Positions 9,560 through 19,140 of a DNA stretch of 33,654 nucleotides are shown here, piece by piece; the first letter of the stretch is position 1; every line of letters begins with the position of its first letter. The position numbers were made by a program, and so were the translations under genes. Below the pieces are notes generated by a model, which ran no database searches, was not told the origin of the DNA, and saw nothing but the letters and a program-made list of their open reading frames with translations. Source of the DNA: a bacterium (GTDB taxonomy: Bacteria; Bacteroidota; Rhodothermia; Rhodothermales; UBA10348); the NCBI GenBank assembly GCA_013204185.1, contig JABMOI010000202.1:1-33654 (forward strand), in the 5' to 3' direction.

Positions 9560-12094
9560 CTATTGTTTTGGCTTCTCCACGTTGAGTTGCCACATATCGG
9601 CATTCCACTCGGTGGATCCTAGTAGGTGCTCAACGAAGTATTCGGCCCGGAGCCAGAACCAATAATCGGACATACTTCCATATCCATGGCGTTGGCCCGT
9701 GAAGAGGAAGAAGTCAAATCGCTTGTTCGCTTTGATTAAGGCATCCGCCATCCGATAGGTATTGGCTGGGTGCACGTTGTTGTCTTCATCCCCTGTCGTG
9801 AGCATTAGATGCCCCTTTAGGTTTTTAGCCAGATCCGGGTTTCTGTCGATCGCGTATTCAAACGTGACTTTTCCGGAATCACTTACAACTTCTTTGACGC
9901 CGTGGTGCTTTTCAGACCACCATCTATTGTAGATGTCGTTTGTGTGGTTCCCAGAGCTTGAAACAGCCACTTTAAAGAAATCAGGGTAGACGAGCATCGC
10001 AGCAGTGGACATAAATCCGCCACCGGAATGACCATAAATACCGACGCGATCCTGATCAATGAACTCATGACGATTGGCCAATTGTTCGACGGCTACCTTT
10101 TTGTCTTCCAATCCATAGTCCCGCAAATCTCCGTATCCGAAGTTGTGATACCACTTAGATCGATTCGGGTGACCACCACGGTTTCCGACTGTAACTACGA
10201 CCATTCCAAATTGAGCCAGAGCGGTCTCAAATCGGCTTGTGGAAAAGGCTTTGGAAACAGATTCGGTTTGAGGACCGGGATACACGTACTCCACAATCGG
10301 GTACTTGCGCTCAGGGTTGAAATCAAAAGGCTTGTACATCACGCCGTAAAGATCCGTAACTCCATCTCCCGCTTTGACTTTGAACGGCTCAGGGAATTGA
10401 TAGCCTGCCTCAAGGAGCTGGCTGAAGTCCGACACTTCAAGGTCCAATACTTTCTGTCCAGTGCTGTTGATCAAGGTCGCCGTCGGAATGGTGTTGACTC
10501 GAGAGAAGTTGTTTACAAAGAACTTGCCCGATTCCGTGAACGAAGAACGATGGTCGAAATCGCCTGGGTTCAGTAGTTGAAGTCCCGTTCCATCCAATTT
10601 GACACGGTATGCATGTTGGTAGTAGGGGTCTTCGCTTTTTTCACGCGCATTGGCTTCAAAGTAGATAACACCTGCGGATTCGTCGATTGCCTCAATACCA
10701 CGCACGGAGAACGGGCCAGATGTAAGCTGTTTGATCAGCTTACCATCGGCACTAAATCGATAAATATGTCCCCAACCATCTCTTTCTGACCACCAAAGCA
10801 GGTCGCCATTGGCCAACTGATCCATCCTTTGCACTTCAACGTAGGTGTTCAAGCGCTCTTCAATGAGTACCTGTACTTCTCCAGTCGAAGCATTGGCCTT
10901 CATCACATCGACGCGCTTTAGGTCACGACTGATGCTCGACATGTAAAACTCGTCGGGGCCGGCTGAAAGCCAAATGGATCTGTACGGTTCGTCACTCGAC
11001 GGATAGCGGAACTGGCGCTCAGACATTAAGCTGAAATTTTCGTCAGTAAATCGATTTCCGTTGATTGTAGTGAGCGAATCCGATGCAAGGTCAAAGACTT
11101 GAACGAGTTCTTTTCCTACGTGCTCTTCTCCCGGCATCGCATACTTATACGTTTCAAGCTCAGGACGTTTGTTTCCCGTAGAATGGATAATCCATAAATC
11201 ACCGACTTCACGCTGATCTGTTCTATTGGTAACAAAGCGTTTTGAGTCAGGCGACCACGTAACGCCAACCCGTTTGCGCTTGTCTTTATTTTTTTCAACT
11301 TCAGTCTGTGTCGCGCCATAATCCGACCCAGTGAACGAAAAGTTTTCGACGCCTTCAGTCGTTAACTGGACTTCAGTGACTTCTACTTTGTCTTCCGCTT
11401 TGGTAGCATCATCACCTGATTTATCGATGCGAGCGGCAAGGATCTTGTCGTAGTCCTCTTTGCTCATTTTATAGATGTTGTGATTCCTGCCAAACAGGAT
11501 GGTTTCGCCATCAGGGGAGATCGATGCCCACGATGGGTGATTTGCAGGCTCCTCAAAATCCTCTAGCTCTCTCAGCGTTTGGGTGCTGACGGTATACTCG
11601 AAGTTGAATACTTTCTTTTTAGTTTTCGGCTTTTTGGGTTTTTTATCCTCTTGGGTGTTGCCTTCTTCGCCTTCTTCGGATTCTTCTTCCACCTCTTCAT
11701 CCTGAGAACCTTCCACCTCAAATTGAAGGGTATTCGCGCTGATGAATTTGATTCCACGAATAGGCAAATGCTGCCCGTCCCATGGATCCTTCGTAATGCG
11801 AGTTAACTCTGCAGCAATACGATCATTGTCGAAGATCTGTTTTTTCGTACCCGCCTTAGAATCAACGATGTAGAAATACGTGCCATCGGACGTTTTCCAT
11901 TCGTACCAAAAGTTCTCGGTGCCCTCAATCCAGCGCGGAGCCACTGAGGTCGAGTAGAGCATGCTTTCAATTTTGTACGGAGCGAATTTGGCCGCAAGGT
12001 CATAATTCGGTTTTGGATCTGGATGATGTTGGGCCGAAGCCGTGAAGGTCCATGAGAACAACATCAACAGAATAAAGAGGGAAGTTCGTTTCAT
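9560..12094 (-). CDS. S9 family peptidase, dipeptidyl-peptidase IV-like
   Basis: Signal peptide; beta-propeller N-terminal part; nucleophile GIYGHSGGGFMS; catalytic Asp region TTGDEDNNVHPANT; His region GQRHGYG. Confidence 0.92.
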   Translation of the reverse strand: MKRTSLFILLMLFSWTFTASAQHHPDPKPNYDLAAKFAPYKIESMLYSTSVAPRWIEGTENFWYEWKTSDGTYFYIVDSKAGTKKQIFDNDRIAAELTRITKDPWDGQHLPIRGIKFISANTLQFEVEGSQDEEVEEESEEGEEGNTQEDKKPKKPKTKKKVFNFEYTVSTQTLRELEDFEEPANHPSWASISPDGETILFGRNHNIYKMSKEDYDKILAARIDKSGDDATKAEDKVEVTEVQLTTEGVENFSFTGSDYGATQTEVEKNKDKRKRVGVTWSPDSKRFVTNRTDQREVGDLWIIHSTGNKRPELETYKYAMPGEEHVGKELVQVFDLASDSLTTINGNRFTDENFSLMSERQFRYPSSDEPYRSIWLSAGPDEFYMSSISRDLKRVDVMKANASTGEVQVLIEERLNTYVEVQRMDQLANGDLLWWSERDGWGHIYRFSADGKLIKQLTSGPFSVRGIEAIDESAGVIYFEANAREKSEDPYYQHAYRVKLDGTGLQLLNPGDFDHRSSFTESGKFFVNNFSRVNTIPTATLINSTGQKVLDLEVSDFSQLLEAGYQFPEPFKVKAGDGVTDLYGVMYKPFDFNPERKYPIVEYVYPGPQTESVSKAFSTSRFETALAQFGMVVVTVGNRGGHPNRSKWYHNFGYGDLRDYGLEDKKVAVEQLANRHEFIDQDRVGIYGHSGGGFMSTAAMLVYPDFFKVAVSSSGNHTNDIYNRWWSEKHHGVKEVVSDSGKVTFEYAIDRNPDLAKNLKGHLMLTTGDEDNNVHPANTYRMADALIKANKRFDFFLFTGQRHGYGSMSDYWFWLRAEYFVEHLLGSTEWNADMWQLNVEKPKQ

Positions 12095-12104
12095 GATTGG
12101 GGTG

Positions 12105-12755
12105 TCAATAGGCTGCTAACAATGCATCTAGTTCGGACTGCATTGTCTGTTTAACGTCTTGTGATTGTTCTGCTAGAAATGAAAGTAACCTAACTACATC
12201 TTTAAAACGTAGCGTGTATGCTTCAAATTCTGGATTGAGGGCGCCGGCTTGGGTGTAAAAAGGGTTTAGACTTGTGGACGTAAAGGGAATGATGCGTGTG
12301 TTTCCAAAACTAAACACGTCATCATACTTCGATTCCATCATGTTTAAGGCGTGGTAGAACTGAGAAGCGGCATAGACCGTGGGGATGGGGAGATGGCTCA
12401 ACCCATCCGACGCAACGGTGGCGTCCCACATACTGTGCGGAGGCATTTCTATTCCTGTCGCCGAAAATACAGGTGGCCTGGGATGCTCGCCTGCTGCATA
12501 TTGTTGTTCCCATCCGGCTACATAAGCTTCAAATCGTTGTGCAGTTAGTTCTCCAGTCGCCGCGAAGACGTCCAATTCCTGAATTAGGGCAGTGTAAATC
12601 TGAGTTTGTCTTAATTTTTCTTCCTGAGCCGCTTTGTGGTCGGCAAACATGGTTCCCAGATACACGCCAAACGAGACCACCGCAATCTCCGTCACGACCC
12701 GGAAAAGGACGGTTTTCCAGCTTTTAAACTCAAACTTTGTTCGGAATGGTACCAT
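12105..12755 (-). CDS. Hypothetical protein with N-terminal transmembrane helix and helical extracytoplasmic region
   Basis: 216-aa ORF; TEIAVVSFGVYLGTMFADHKAAQEEKLRQTQIYTALIQEL; family not recognised with certainty. Confidence 0.65.
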   Translation of the reverse strand: MVPFRTKFEFKSWKTVLFRVVTEIAVVSFGVYLGTMFADHKAAQEEKLRQTQIYTALIQELDVFAATGELTAQRFEAYVAGWEQQYAAGEHPRPPVFSATGIEMPPHSMWDATVASDGLSHLPIPTVYAASQFYHALNMMESKYDDVFSFGNTRIIPFTSTSLNPFYTQAGALNPEFEAYTLRFKDVVRLLSFLAEQSQDVKQTMQSELDALLAAY

Positions 12756-12757
12756 GC

Positions 12758-14281
12758 TTAGTTGTCCAGTGTGGAAACAGTGATCTGTTCTAAAGGATAC
12801 ACTTCGACGTCAACAAACGAAATGGAATTTCCTTGCACATCCTCTGCTTGCTCGGCTGTGAGCCGTTTTCCATTGACCGCCAACTCAGCAAAGGCGCCTT
12901 GGAAAGTAGCTCGCCATGTTAACTTATCGCCGGACAATACGGAAAAAGTGGAACTTGATAAGCCGTCGTGTCGAAGACTGGCTACAGAGTTTCTGTGAGA
13001 GAAGTGATTGAGTTCCACCCAATCGGAGGCCGTCCCAACGCGAGAAATAGTAGCGATACCTGTTTCCAACGGCGAAATCCCCATAAGGCCTGTTGCTACG
13101 GCTCCAACCACTGAAAATGATACTTCGGGATATGTTCTTCTGGAAGCGGAAGGGTCGCTGATGAGCATGATCATATCGAGTGCTTCGGCATGTAGACCAT
13201 ATTTGTACAAGACCTCCGGGTAATGCGACCGCATTTCAATGTTGCCAGGATCTTTATTCAAAACGGAGATAGCCGCAGCGTTTGCCTGTTCTGGAATTGA
13301 GATCGCATCGTTTTAAAGTGCATAGACCTGCATTCCTCCTCCCATGCTCGTTCGGTTATCGGAGAGCAGTAATTCATGGAAGCTGTTGATATCCTGCTTC
13401 CAAAACACCTCAGTAATAAGGTTCGAAGTCCTAACGGCTTTTGAAAGGTATTCCGTCGACTTTGTGGGTTGACCAGTATGTGACAAAATAGCGGCATACG
13501 AACGGTACGCCGCGACTTGAAACGCAAGCAAATCAATGCCTAGTTGCGTCGCATCTTGGTTGGATTCATGATAACTCGGAATCCCTCTGGCGTATTGATA
13601 GGGGTCGTTCATATCAAAGGATTCTCGGTTCATGTATCTCTCTCGCGTGAGAATTTCCTCTGATCCGAGTTTCCAACGATCTACGTAGTCCAACACGGTG
13701 CGTTCGTAAAAATTCAAAAACACAGAGTCTTGGATGTAGGTGGAGTCGTTGGTCCACTGAAACATCCGATAACTTGCATCGAGCACGTCGAAATTGGCTG
13801 GCAAATTGTACCAAAAGGCGGAATCGTCTCGGTAGTCGACCGGGGCGGCCTCGCCAGTTGACGTAATTTCCCAAAACGAGCACCAATCTTTGGTCTCAGT
13901 CACGTTTCTGGCAAACTGAAACAGCATATTCCGAGTGTGAGCGTCCAGGCCCAAGAAGTGAGCGCCTAAGGCTTGGTGGGATACGTCCCGCATACAAAAC
14001 GCATCGCGCCCGGGAAGGGCAGCTTCATACCAGAGGCCTACTGCATCACTATCGCTGTGGGCGTATGAAAGGGCAGTATCTCTGGCCCATTCAAACCGCT
14101 GCTCAAGACCGCTAATCGAGGAACGAACGGAAATCGGATCCAGCACGATCTCAGTACTGGGGCGAGCGCATCCCGTGATTGAGATGGCACTGATTGAGAT
14201 GGCACTGATTGAGATGGCAGTGATTGCGATGGCAATGACTGAGATGGCAATGATGACGAAAGGCAGGTACCTGTTAAGCAT
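12758..14281 (-). pseudogene. Six-hairpin glycosidase-like lipoprotein interrupted by one in-frame TAA (13313-13315)
   Basis: ORFs 13313..14320 and 12758..13261 lie in the same minus-strand frame, separated by one TAA. Read-through junction MGGGMQVYAL*NDAISIPEQANAAAISVLNKDPGNIEMRSHYPEVLYKYG. GRDAFCMRDVSHQALGAHFLGLD resembles glycosidase motifs. Start placed at MLNRYLPF. Confidence 0.75.
14176..14250 (-). repeat. Five tandem 15-bp units within the signal peptide of the glycosidase-like lipoprotein
   Basis: + strand units tgattgagatggcac / tgattgagatggcac / tgattgagatggcag / tgattgcgatggcaa / tgactgagatggcaa; translated on the minus strand as AIAITAISISAISISAISIT. Confidence 0.9.
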
Positions 14282-14484
14282 CTTGGAGGGCGTGCAAGTT
14301 CTGGAATTGAAACGTATCATTCGGGAACGAAAAAATAGGGCACTGGCAATCGAAAGTAGCCTTGGTTGAATTGCGCTTCAACATTCAAGGGTAATCTATA
14401 TTGCCCCGTTGGTATTTTAATCTGTAATAACTAGTTCGTTTCTTCTGAGAACCCAGTCCACTTTCAAACATCAGTACTAAAATC

Positions 14485-14952
14485 ATGCATTGTCGCATAT
14501 TGAGTCGACGTTGGTCTACTCTTTCGGTTGTCACCCTCAGTTTTCTCTTCGTCCTTTCCCTAAGCTTGGCGGGTTGCGGAAGTGACTCCAAGGCCGCCGA
14601 TGATTTGGTTGGTCCTGGGGATGACGGGGGTAATGGGCAATCGGGCCCGGTTAGTTTCTCGCAGCAGGTCGCTCCCATTTTTCAATCGTCCTGTTCGGGT
14701 TCTGGATGCCATATAAACGGCGCAAAAAACGGCGTCAACCTAACAAGTTACGCTCAAGTGATCGCGAGTCGTGGACAGCAATATGGGTCTTTGGTGGTGC
14801 TCCCCGGCAACGCTGCTCAAAGCCCGCTGGTGGACAAACTTGGCTCAAATCCTCTGTTCGGTATTCGGATGCCAGACGGCAAGTCAGCACTTTCTAGCTC
14901 GCAAATCACATTAATTCGGACATGGATCAATGAAGGAGCTCTCAATAATTAA
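14485..14952 (+). CDS. Lipoprotein with c-type-cytochrome-like domain carrying CX4CH (CSGSGCH)
   Basis: Lipobox LAGC; VSFSQQVAPIFQSSCSGSGCHINGAKNGVNLTSYAQV...GIRMPDGKSALSSSQITLIRTWINEGA, resembling PSCyt1/cytochrome c-like domains. Confidence 0.82.
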   Translation: MHCRILSRRWSTLSVVTLSFLFVLSLSLAGCGSDSKAADDLVGPGDDGGNGQSGPVSFSQQVAPIFQSSCSGSGCHINGAKNGVNLTSYAQVIASRGQQYGSLVVLPGNAAQSPLVDKLGSNPLFGIRMPDGKSALSSSQITLIRTWINEGALNN

Positions 14953-15496
14953 GCGATCAATTGGCTTGGTCCTGTTTTTATTAGCCGCTCTGCCCGTCCT
15001 CGCTTTCGGTCAAGTCGTGCTCACGAAGTCCGGCACGGTTTCGTTCACGTCCCATGTCCCATTGCATGATTTTACTGGGACGTCTGATACGATGGTTGGG
15101 CAGATTGATTTTGCCGAAGGAACCGTTGATTTTTATGTGGATCTTGCCACGTTGAAAACTGGTATCGGTAAGCGAGACAAAGATATGCGGCTAACTTTGG
15201 ACGTGAAGAACTATCCTTTTGCCGAGTTTTTTGGGAAGCTAACTTCGCCCGTTAATATGGAAGCTACCGCTCCTCAAACTGTGTCGGTTCAAGGGACGTT
15301 TTCAATTCACGGGGTTTCCAACGAGGTCACTGTTCCGGGCACACTAAAGCGCGAAGGAACGGCTTGGGTGTTGAGTGCAAAGTGGTCGTTGTTGTTAGGC
15401 GACTACAACATTGAACCACCTAAACTCCTCATCATGAAAGTAGACGAAAAACAAGAGATCGAGATTCTAGCCAGACTTGAGCCACAAACCAATTAG
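14930..15496 (+). CDS. YceI family protein
   Basis: 188 aa with signal peptide; MVGQIDFAEGTVDFYVDLATLKTGIGKRDKDMR and GTFSIHGVSNEVTVPGTL are YceI-like. Overlaps the upstream CDS by 23 nt. Confidence 0.87.
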   Translation: MKELSIIKRSIGLVLFLLAALPVLAFGQVVLTKSGTVSFTSHVPLHDFTGTSDTMVGQIDFAEGTVDFYVDLATLKTGIGKRDKDMRLTLDVKNYPFAEFFGKLTSPVNMEATAPQTVSVQGTFSIHGVSNEVTVPGTLKREGTAWVLSAKWSLLLGDYNIEPPKLLIMKVDEKQEIEILARLEPQTN

Positions 15497-15500
15497 AAAC

Positions 15501-16352
15501 ATGTCCAAAATTTCCCTGATCTGCGCATTAACCATATTTCTGGCTAGCTCAGCAAGTGGCCAGATGAAGCGGGAACGTAGTAGCACTGCGCAACCTTCGC
15601 CTGAACTATTTTGGGCGACCTCAATTGTGACGCTGCCCAGCGTTACCGCCGTTCCGAATGGCGATTTGGTTTTCACAATTCAGCATGCTTTTGGGCCCGT
15701 TTCCGATGGATTCAAGGAGCTTTTTGGCTTAGACCGATCTTCGAACATCCGATTTGGATTGGATTACGGGGTCTCAGATCGGGTTTCGATTGGAATGGGT
15801 AGGTCACGATTCGACAAAGTCTATGATGTGCGAGCCAAAGTGGGGTTGGCAACCTGGATGCGCGGCTCGAAAGCCACGATGTTGAGCGTTTTTGGAAATA
15901 TTGGAGTCGATTCCCAAGACAACGGACTTGATTTTGGAGATAGGCTGTCGAGTTATGCGTCAGTACTTGTGGCACACACGGTTTCTGAGAAATTTTCTAT
16001 TCAGGTATCGCCAGCGTGGACACATTTCAATCTGGCTAAAGAAAATGTCGTGTTTGGAGGGGGGATCGAAAAAGAAGCGTCGGATTTAGTGAGTCTTGGA
16101 CTGGCTGGCCGGTACGTCGTGTCATCGCGGGCATCCATTATGGTGGAGTACATCCCAGTTCTGGGGACCCGATCAGATGGTACCAATGACGCTTTTTCAG
16201 TGGGTGTTAATTTGGAAACCGGCGGTCACGTATTTCAGCTATTTGTAACCTCTACTCAATGGATTGCCCCTCAATACGTAGTAGCTAGGTCCCGAGACAA
16301 GTTCTTTGACGGTGATTTTGGTTTCGGTTTTAACGTTCACCGTGCATTTTAA
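15501..16352 (+). CDS. DUF5777-like beta-barrel protein
   Basis: Signal peptide MSKISLICALTIFLASSASGQ; ATSIVTLPSVTAVPNGDLVFTIQHAFGPVSDGFKELFGLD plus alternating beta-strand pattern. Start after the YceI stop. Confidence 0.8.
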   Translation: MSKISLICALTIFLASSASGQMKRERSSTAQPSPELFWATSIVTLPSVTAVPNGDLVFTIQHAFGPVSDGFKELFGLDRSSNIRFGLDYGVSDRVSIGMGRSRFDKVYDVRAKVGLATWMRGSKATMLSVFGNIGVDSQDNGLDFGDRLSSYASVLVAHTVSEKFSIQVSPAWTHFNLAKENVVFGGGIEKEASDLVSLGLAGRYVVSSRASIMVEYIPVLGTRSDGTNDAFSVGVNLETGGHVFQLFVTSTQWIAPQYVVARSRDKFFDGDFGFGFNVHRAF

Positions 16353-16382
16353 CATCACACCTGATGCGAGCTAGGTTGCGGT

Positions 16383-17093
16383 TTACCGAGCTAGGTTGAC
16401 TAAAGCTTCGACCTTGTCCCTTGATGTTAGTCCGTTTTCTAGGACTGAGGAATAAGCATGGAGGGAAATACGATGGCCAGCGAGGGCTTCAAGTAAAGCA
16501 GGGGCATTGGTTTCTGACACGCCTCCTCCAATCACAAATTCCATTTTAGGGAAGGCGGCTGCATAGTTTTGAATCTCTTGAATTCCTTCGGTGGCATTTT
16601 TACCTGAAAGCCACAGGTTGCCTGATGTAAGAATGCGTTGGAAGCGGCAATCTGTAAGTGCTTGAAGAGCATCAATTGGGTTGTCCAAGGCATCAAATGC
16701 CCTGTGGAAGGTGGTCAGAACCCCATTGTAACTAGAAAATGTGCCTATTTCCTCGCAGAATGTTTCGTCAATCTCTCCGTTATCGAGCGAGCCAACTACA
16801 ATTCCGTCAACACCAAGAGCTATCATTTCTTCGGCGCTGGTAAGCATGGTTAGCCGTTCGGAGCGGGAAAAATTGAAGTCTCCAGATCGAGGTCTGATCA
16901 TCACCAAAATGTCGATTCGACCGCCAACCGCGTCCACAATATTTTGAATGATCTCAGAGTCAGGGGTTAACCCGCCTTCATCCATAGAGGCACAGCACTC
17001 AATTCGGTGGGCGCCAGCTGCTTCAGCTGCCGTGGCAGAAATGAGCGCATCAGCAGGATTGGAACAATCGATACAAATTTCGACTTGAGTCAT
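16383..17093 (-). CDS. cutC: CutC family protein
   Basis: MTQVEICIDCSNPADALISATAAEAAGAHRIECCASMDEGGLTPD...DILVMIRPRSGDF...FHRAFD...RILTSG are canonical CutC motifs. Confidence 0.93.
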   Translation of the reverse strand: MTQVEICIDCSNPADALISATAAEAAGAHRIECCASMDEGGLTPDSEIIQNIVDAVGGRIDILVMIRPRSGDFNFSRSERLTMLTSAEEMIALGVDGIVVGSLDNGEIDETFCEEIGTFSSYNGVLTTFHRAFDALDNPIDALQALTDCRFQRILTSGNLWLSGKNATEGIQEIQNYAAAFPKMEFVIGGGVSETNAPALLEALAGHRISLHAYSSVLENGLTSRDKVEALVNLAR

Positions 17094-17218
17094 GGCAATG
17101 AGGTTAGATTTATGCTCAATTTAAGACATCCATTTCATCTTAAATCGGATTGTCTGAAAACAGTACCTATCTTGGATCCGGCCATTTACGGTCTGTTTAG
17201 CACTAATTATACACCGCT

Positions 17219-18541
17219 ATGCGCCTTAGTCGTAACCTTTTAACCGTTTTTATTTTAACCGTCCTCATGGCATATACGAGAGACTCTCTTGCCCAATCCA
17301 ATCTGAGTACTTCTGAGCGCCAATTGGTGGAGTTCATTGAGTCACGCGTTGATCCAGCCATCTCCTTTTTGGAGCGCGTCGTCAACATAAATAGCGGCTC
17401 CATGAATTTTGACGGGGTAAAGGAAGTTGGTGCCGAGTTTGCCAAGGAGCTTGAACCACTGGGTTTTAAAACATGGTGGGTGGATGGGACCGCGTTTTCT
17501 CGGGCGGGGCATTTGTTCGCTTCTCGGGGTACGCGCGGGCCGCATTTCTTATTGATTGGGCATTTGGACACGGTGTTCGAAATAGACAGCTCCTTCCAAA
17601 AATTTACCCGTCTATCTGAAGAAAAGGCAGAAGGTCCCGGCGTCATTGACATGAAAGGCGGCGATGTGGTGATGGTAGAGGTTGTGCGCGCCCTCTACGA
17701 GACGGGCGTTTTAGACAACATGACCGTGACCATTGCATTGATTGGAGACGAAGAGTCCTCTGGTGATCCTCTAGAAGTGGGGAGAGCGTCTCTTGTAGAG
17801 GCAGCTGACAATGCGGATATAGCCCTGGCGTTTGAACCAGGCGACGGAGATCCTCAGACGGCTGTGTTAGCCCGGCGTGGTTTCACCGGTTGGGAGGTAC
17901 ACGCCAAAGGGATCAGGGGGCATTCATCAGCGGTGTTTTCGGATGAAATGGGGTACGGCTCCATCTACGAAGCAGCGCGAATTCTGACTCATTTTCAGGA
18001 GTCTCTGGTCGGAGAGGAATTGCTCACATTCAATCCGGGCCTCATTCTCGGCGGTACGACTCTCGAGTATGATGAGGAAAATGACAGAGGGAGTGCTATC
18101 GGGAAATCGAATGTCATCTCAGAAAAAACCATCGTAACAGGAGACCTGAGGAGCATTTCTCCCGAGGTACGCGAGCGAGTAAAGACAAAAATGCGGGAGA
18201 TTGTGTCAAATAATTTGCCTGGAACGAGTGCTGAAATCATTTTTAGGGATAGCTATCCTCCTATGGGGATGACAGCGGGGAATGAGGAACTCCTCACCAT
18301 GCTTAGCAAGGCCAGTGTAGACGCAGGGTATGCCCCAGTTAGGGCAGGTGATCCTGCAGATGCAGGCGCAGCGGACGTATCGTTTGCCGCAGGTCGCGTA
18401 GAAATGGCGCTGGACGGGCTTGGGATGACGGGAGATGGAACTCACACCACGACCGAATGGGCTGATTTGAGCACGCTGCCCATGCAGACCATCCGAGTTG
18501 CCCTACTTATGAAGCGAATTACTGAGTCCTGGGGCAAATAA
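17219..18541 (+). CDS. Secreted M20 family metallopeptidase (glutamate carboxypeptidase-like)
   Basis: Signal peptide; LLIGHLDTVFE, GPGVIDMKGGDVVM, GDEESSG, GIRGHSSAV metal-ligand/dimerisation motifs. Confidence 0.9.
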   Translation: MRLSRNLLTVFILTVLMAYTRDSLAQSNLSTSERQLVEFIESRVDPAISFLERVVNINSGSMNFDGVKEVGAEFAKELEPLGFKTWWVDGTAFSRAGHLFASRGTRGPHFLLIGHLDTVFEIDSSFQKFTRLSEEKAEGPGVIDMKGGDVVMVEVVRALYETGVLDNMTVTIALIGDEESSGDPLEVGRASLVEAADNADIALAFEPGDGDPQTAVLARRGFTGWEVHAKGIRGHSSAVFSDEMGYGSIYEAARILTHFQESLVGEELLTFNPGLILGGTTLEYDEENDRGSAIGKSNVISEKTIVTGDLRSISPEVRERVKTKMREIVSNNLPGTSAEIIFRDSYPPMGMTAGNEELLTMLSKASVDAGYAPVRAGDPADAGAADVSFAAGRVEMALDGLGMTGDGTHTTTEWADLSTLPMQTIRVALLMKRITESWGK

Positions 18542-18585
18542 AAAGCAGGCGGAGATAGGACGTTGATGAAGAATCCACAAAGTAG

Positions 18586-18625
18586 TTGACTAGACAAGTA
18601 AGTCGTAGTATATTTGACCAATCAA
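18586..18625. promoter_or_regulatory. Two TTGA-N4-TCAA-like operator sites overlapping a Bacteroidetes-type promoter for the marR-like gene
   Basis: TTGACTAGACAA (18586-18597) and TTGACCAATCAA (18614-18625), start-to-start 28 bp. TATATTTG (18609-18616) matches TAnnTTTG and lies 20 nt after GTTG (18585-18588). Confidence 0.7.
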
Positions 18626-18657
18626 TTAAAGCACTCCGGTAACGGGTTGTTTACTTC

Positions 18658-19125
18658 ATGAAGTCGATTCAATCAGATCTAAAGCCATCAAAGCGGGTTC
18701 CGACACTAGGTGCGGAGGCGACGATAGCTTTATCTAGAACCGCTTCGTTAGTCAAGCATGAGTTGGAAATTGAACTTGAGGAGCATGGTATCACGCTACA
18801 ACAGTTTAACGTTCTGCGCATCTTGAGAGGGGCTAAGGAGCCTCTGCCCACCATGGAAATTGGTGCTAGGATGATTGAGCGAGAACCGGGTATTACCAGG
18901 TTGTTGTCTCGACTTGAAGCAAAAGAATTAGTGCAGCGGACTCGTTGCACGGAAGACGCTAGACGAATTTGGATAGCTATCACAGACAAAGGATTAAACT
19001 TACTGACTGATATTGGTGAGTTATCTGAGTTTGGTGTGAGAGAGCCAATTCAAACGCTGGACTCGGAAGAGTTAACCGTCTTTATCAAAATCCTGGACAA
19101 AATTCGGGCGGCAATGCCATCCTAG
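18658..19125 (+). CDS. MarR family transcriptional regulator
   Basis: 155 aa winged-helix: ITLQQFNVLRILRGAKEPLPTMEIGARMIEREPGITRLLSRLEAKELVQRTRCTEDARRIWIAITDKG. Confidence 0.9.
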   Translation: MKSIQSDLKPSKRVPTLGAEATIALSRTASLVKHELEIELEEHGITLQQFNVLRILRGAKEPLPTMEIGARMIEREPGITRLLSRLEAKELVQRTRCTEDARRIWIAITDKGLNLLTDIGELSEFGVREPIQTLDSEELTVFIKILDKIRAAMPS

Positions 19126-19140
19126 TTTTTTCCGATATAG

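Noticed and set aside
10028-10576. 182-aa + strand ORF
   Set aside because: Lies fully within the well-supported DPP4-like gene on the opposite strand; sequence lacks domain-like character.
14176-14250. Possible CRISPR-like repeat
   Set aside because: Units are contiguous 15-bp tandem copies with no spacers.
14175-14369. + strand ORF MIEMALIEMALIEMAVIAMAM...
   Set aside because: Antisense reading of the 15-bp signal-peptide minisatellite.
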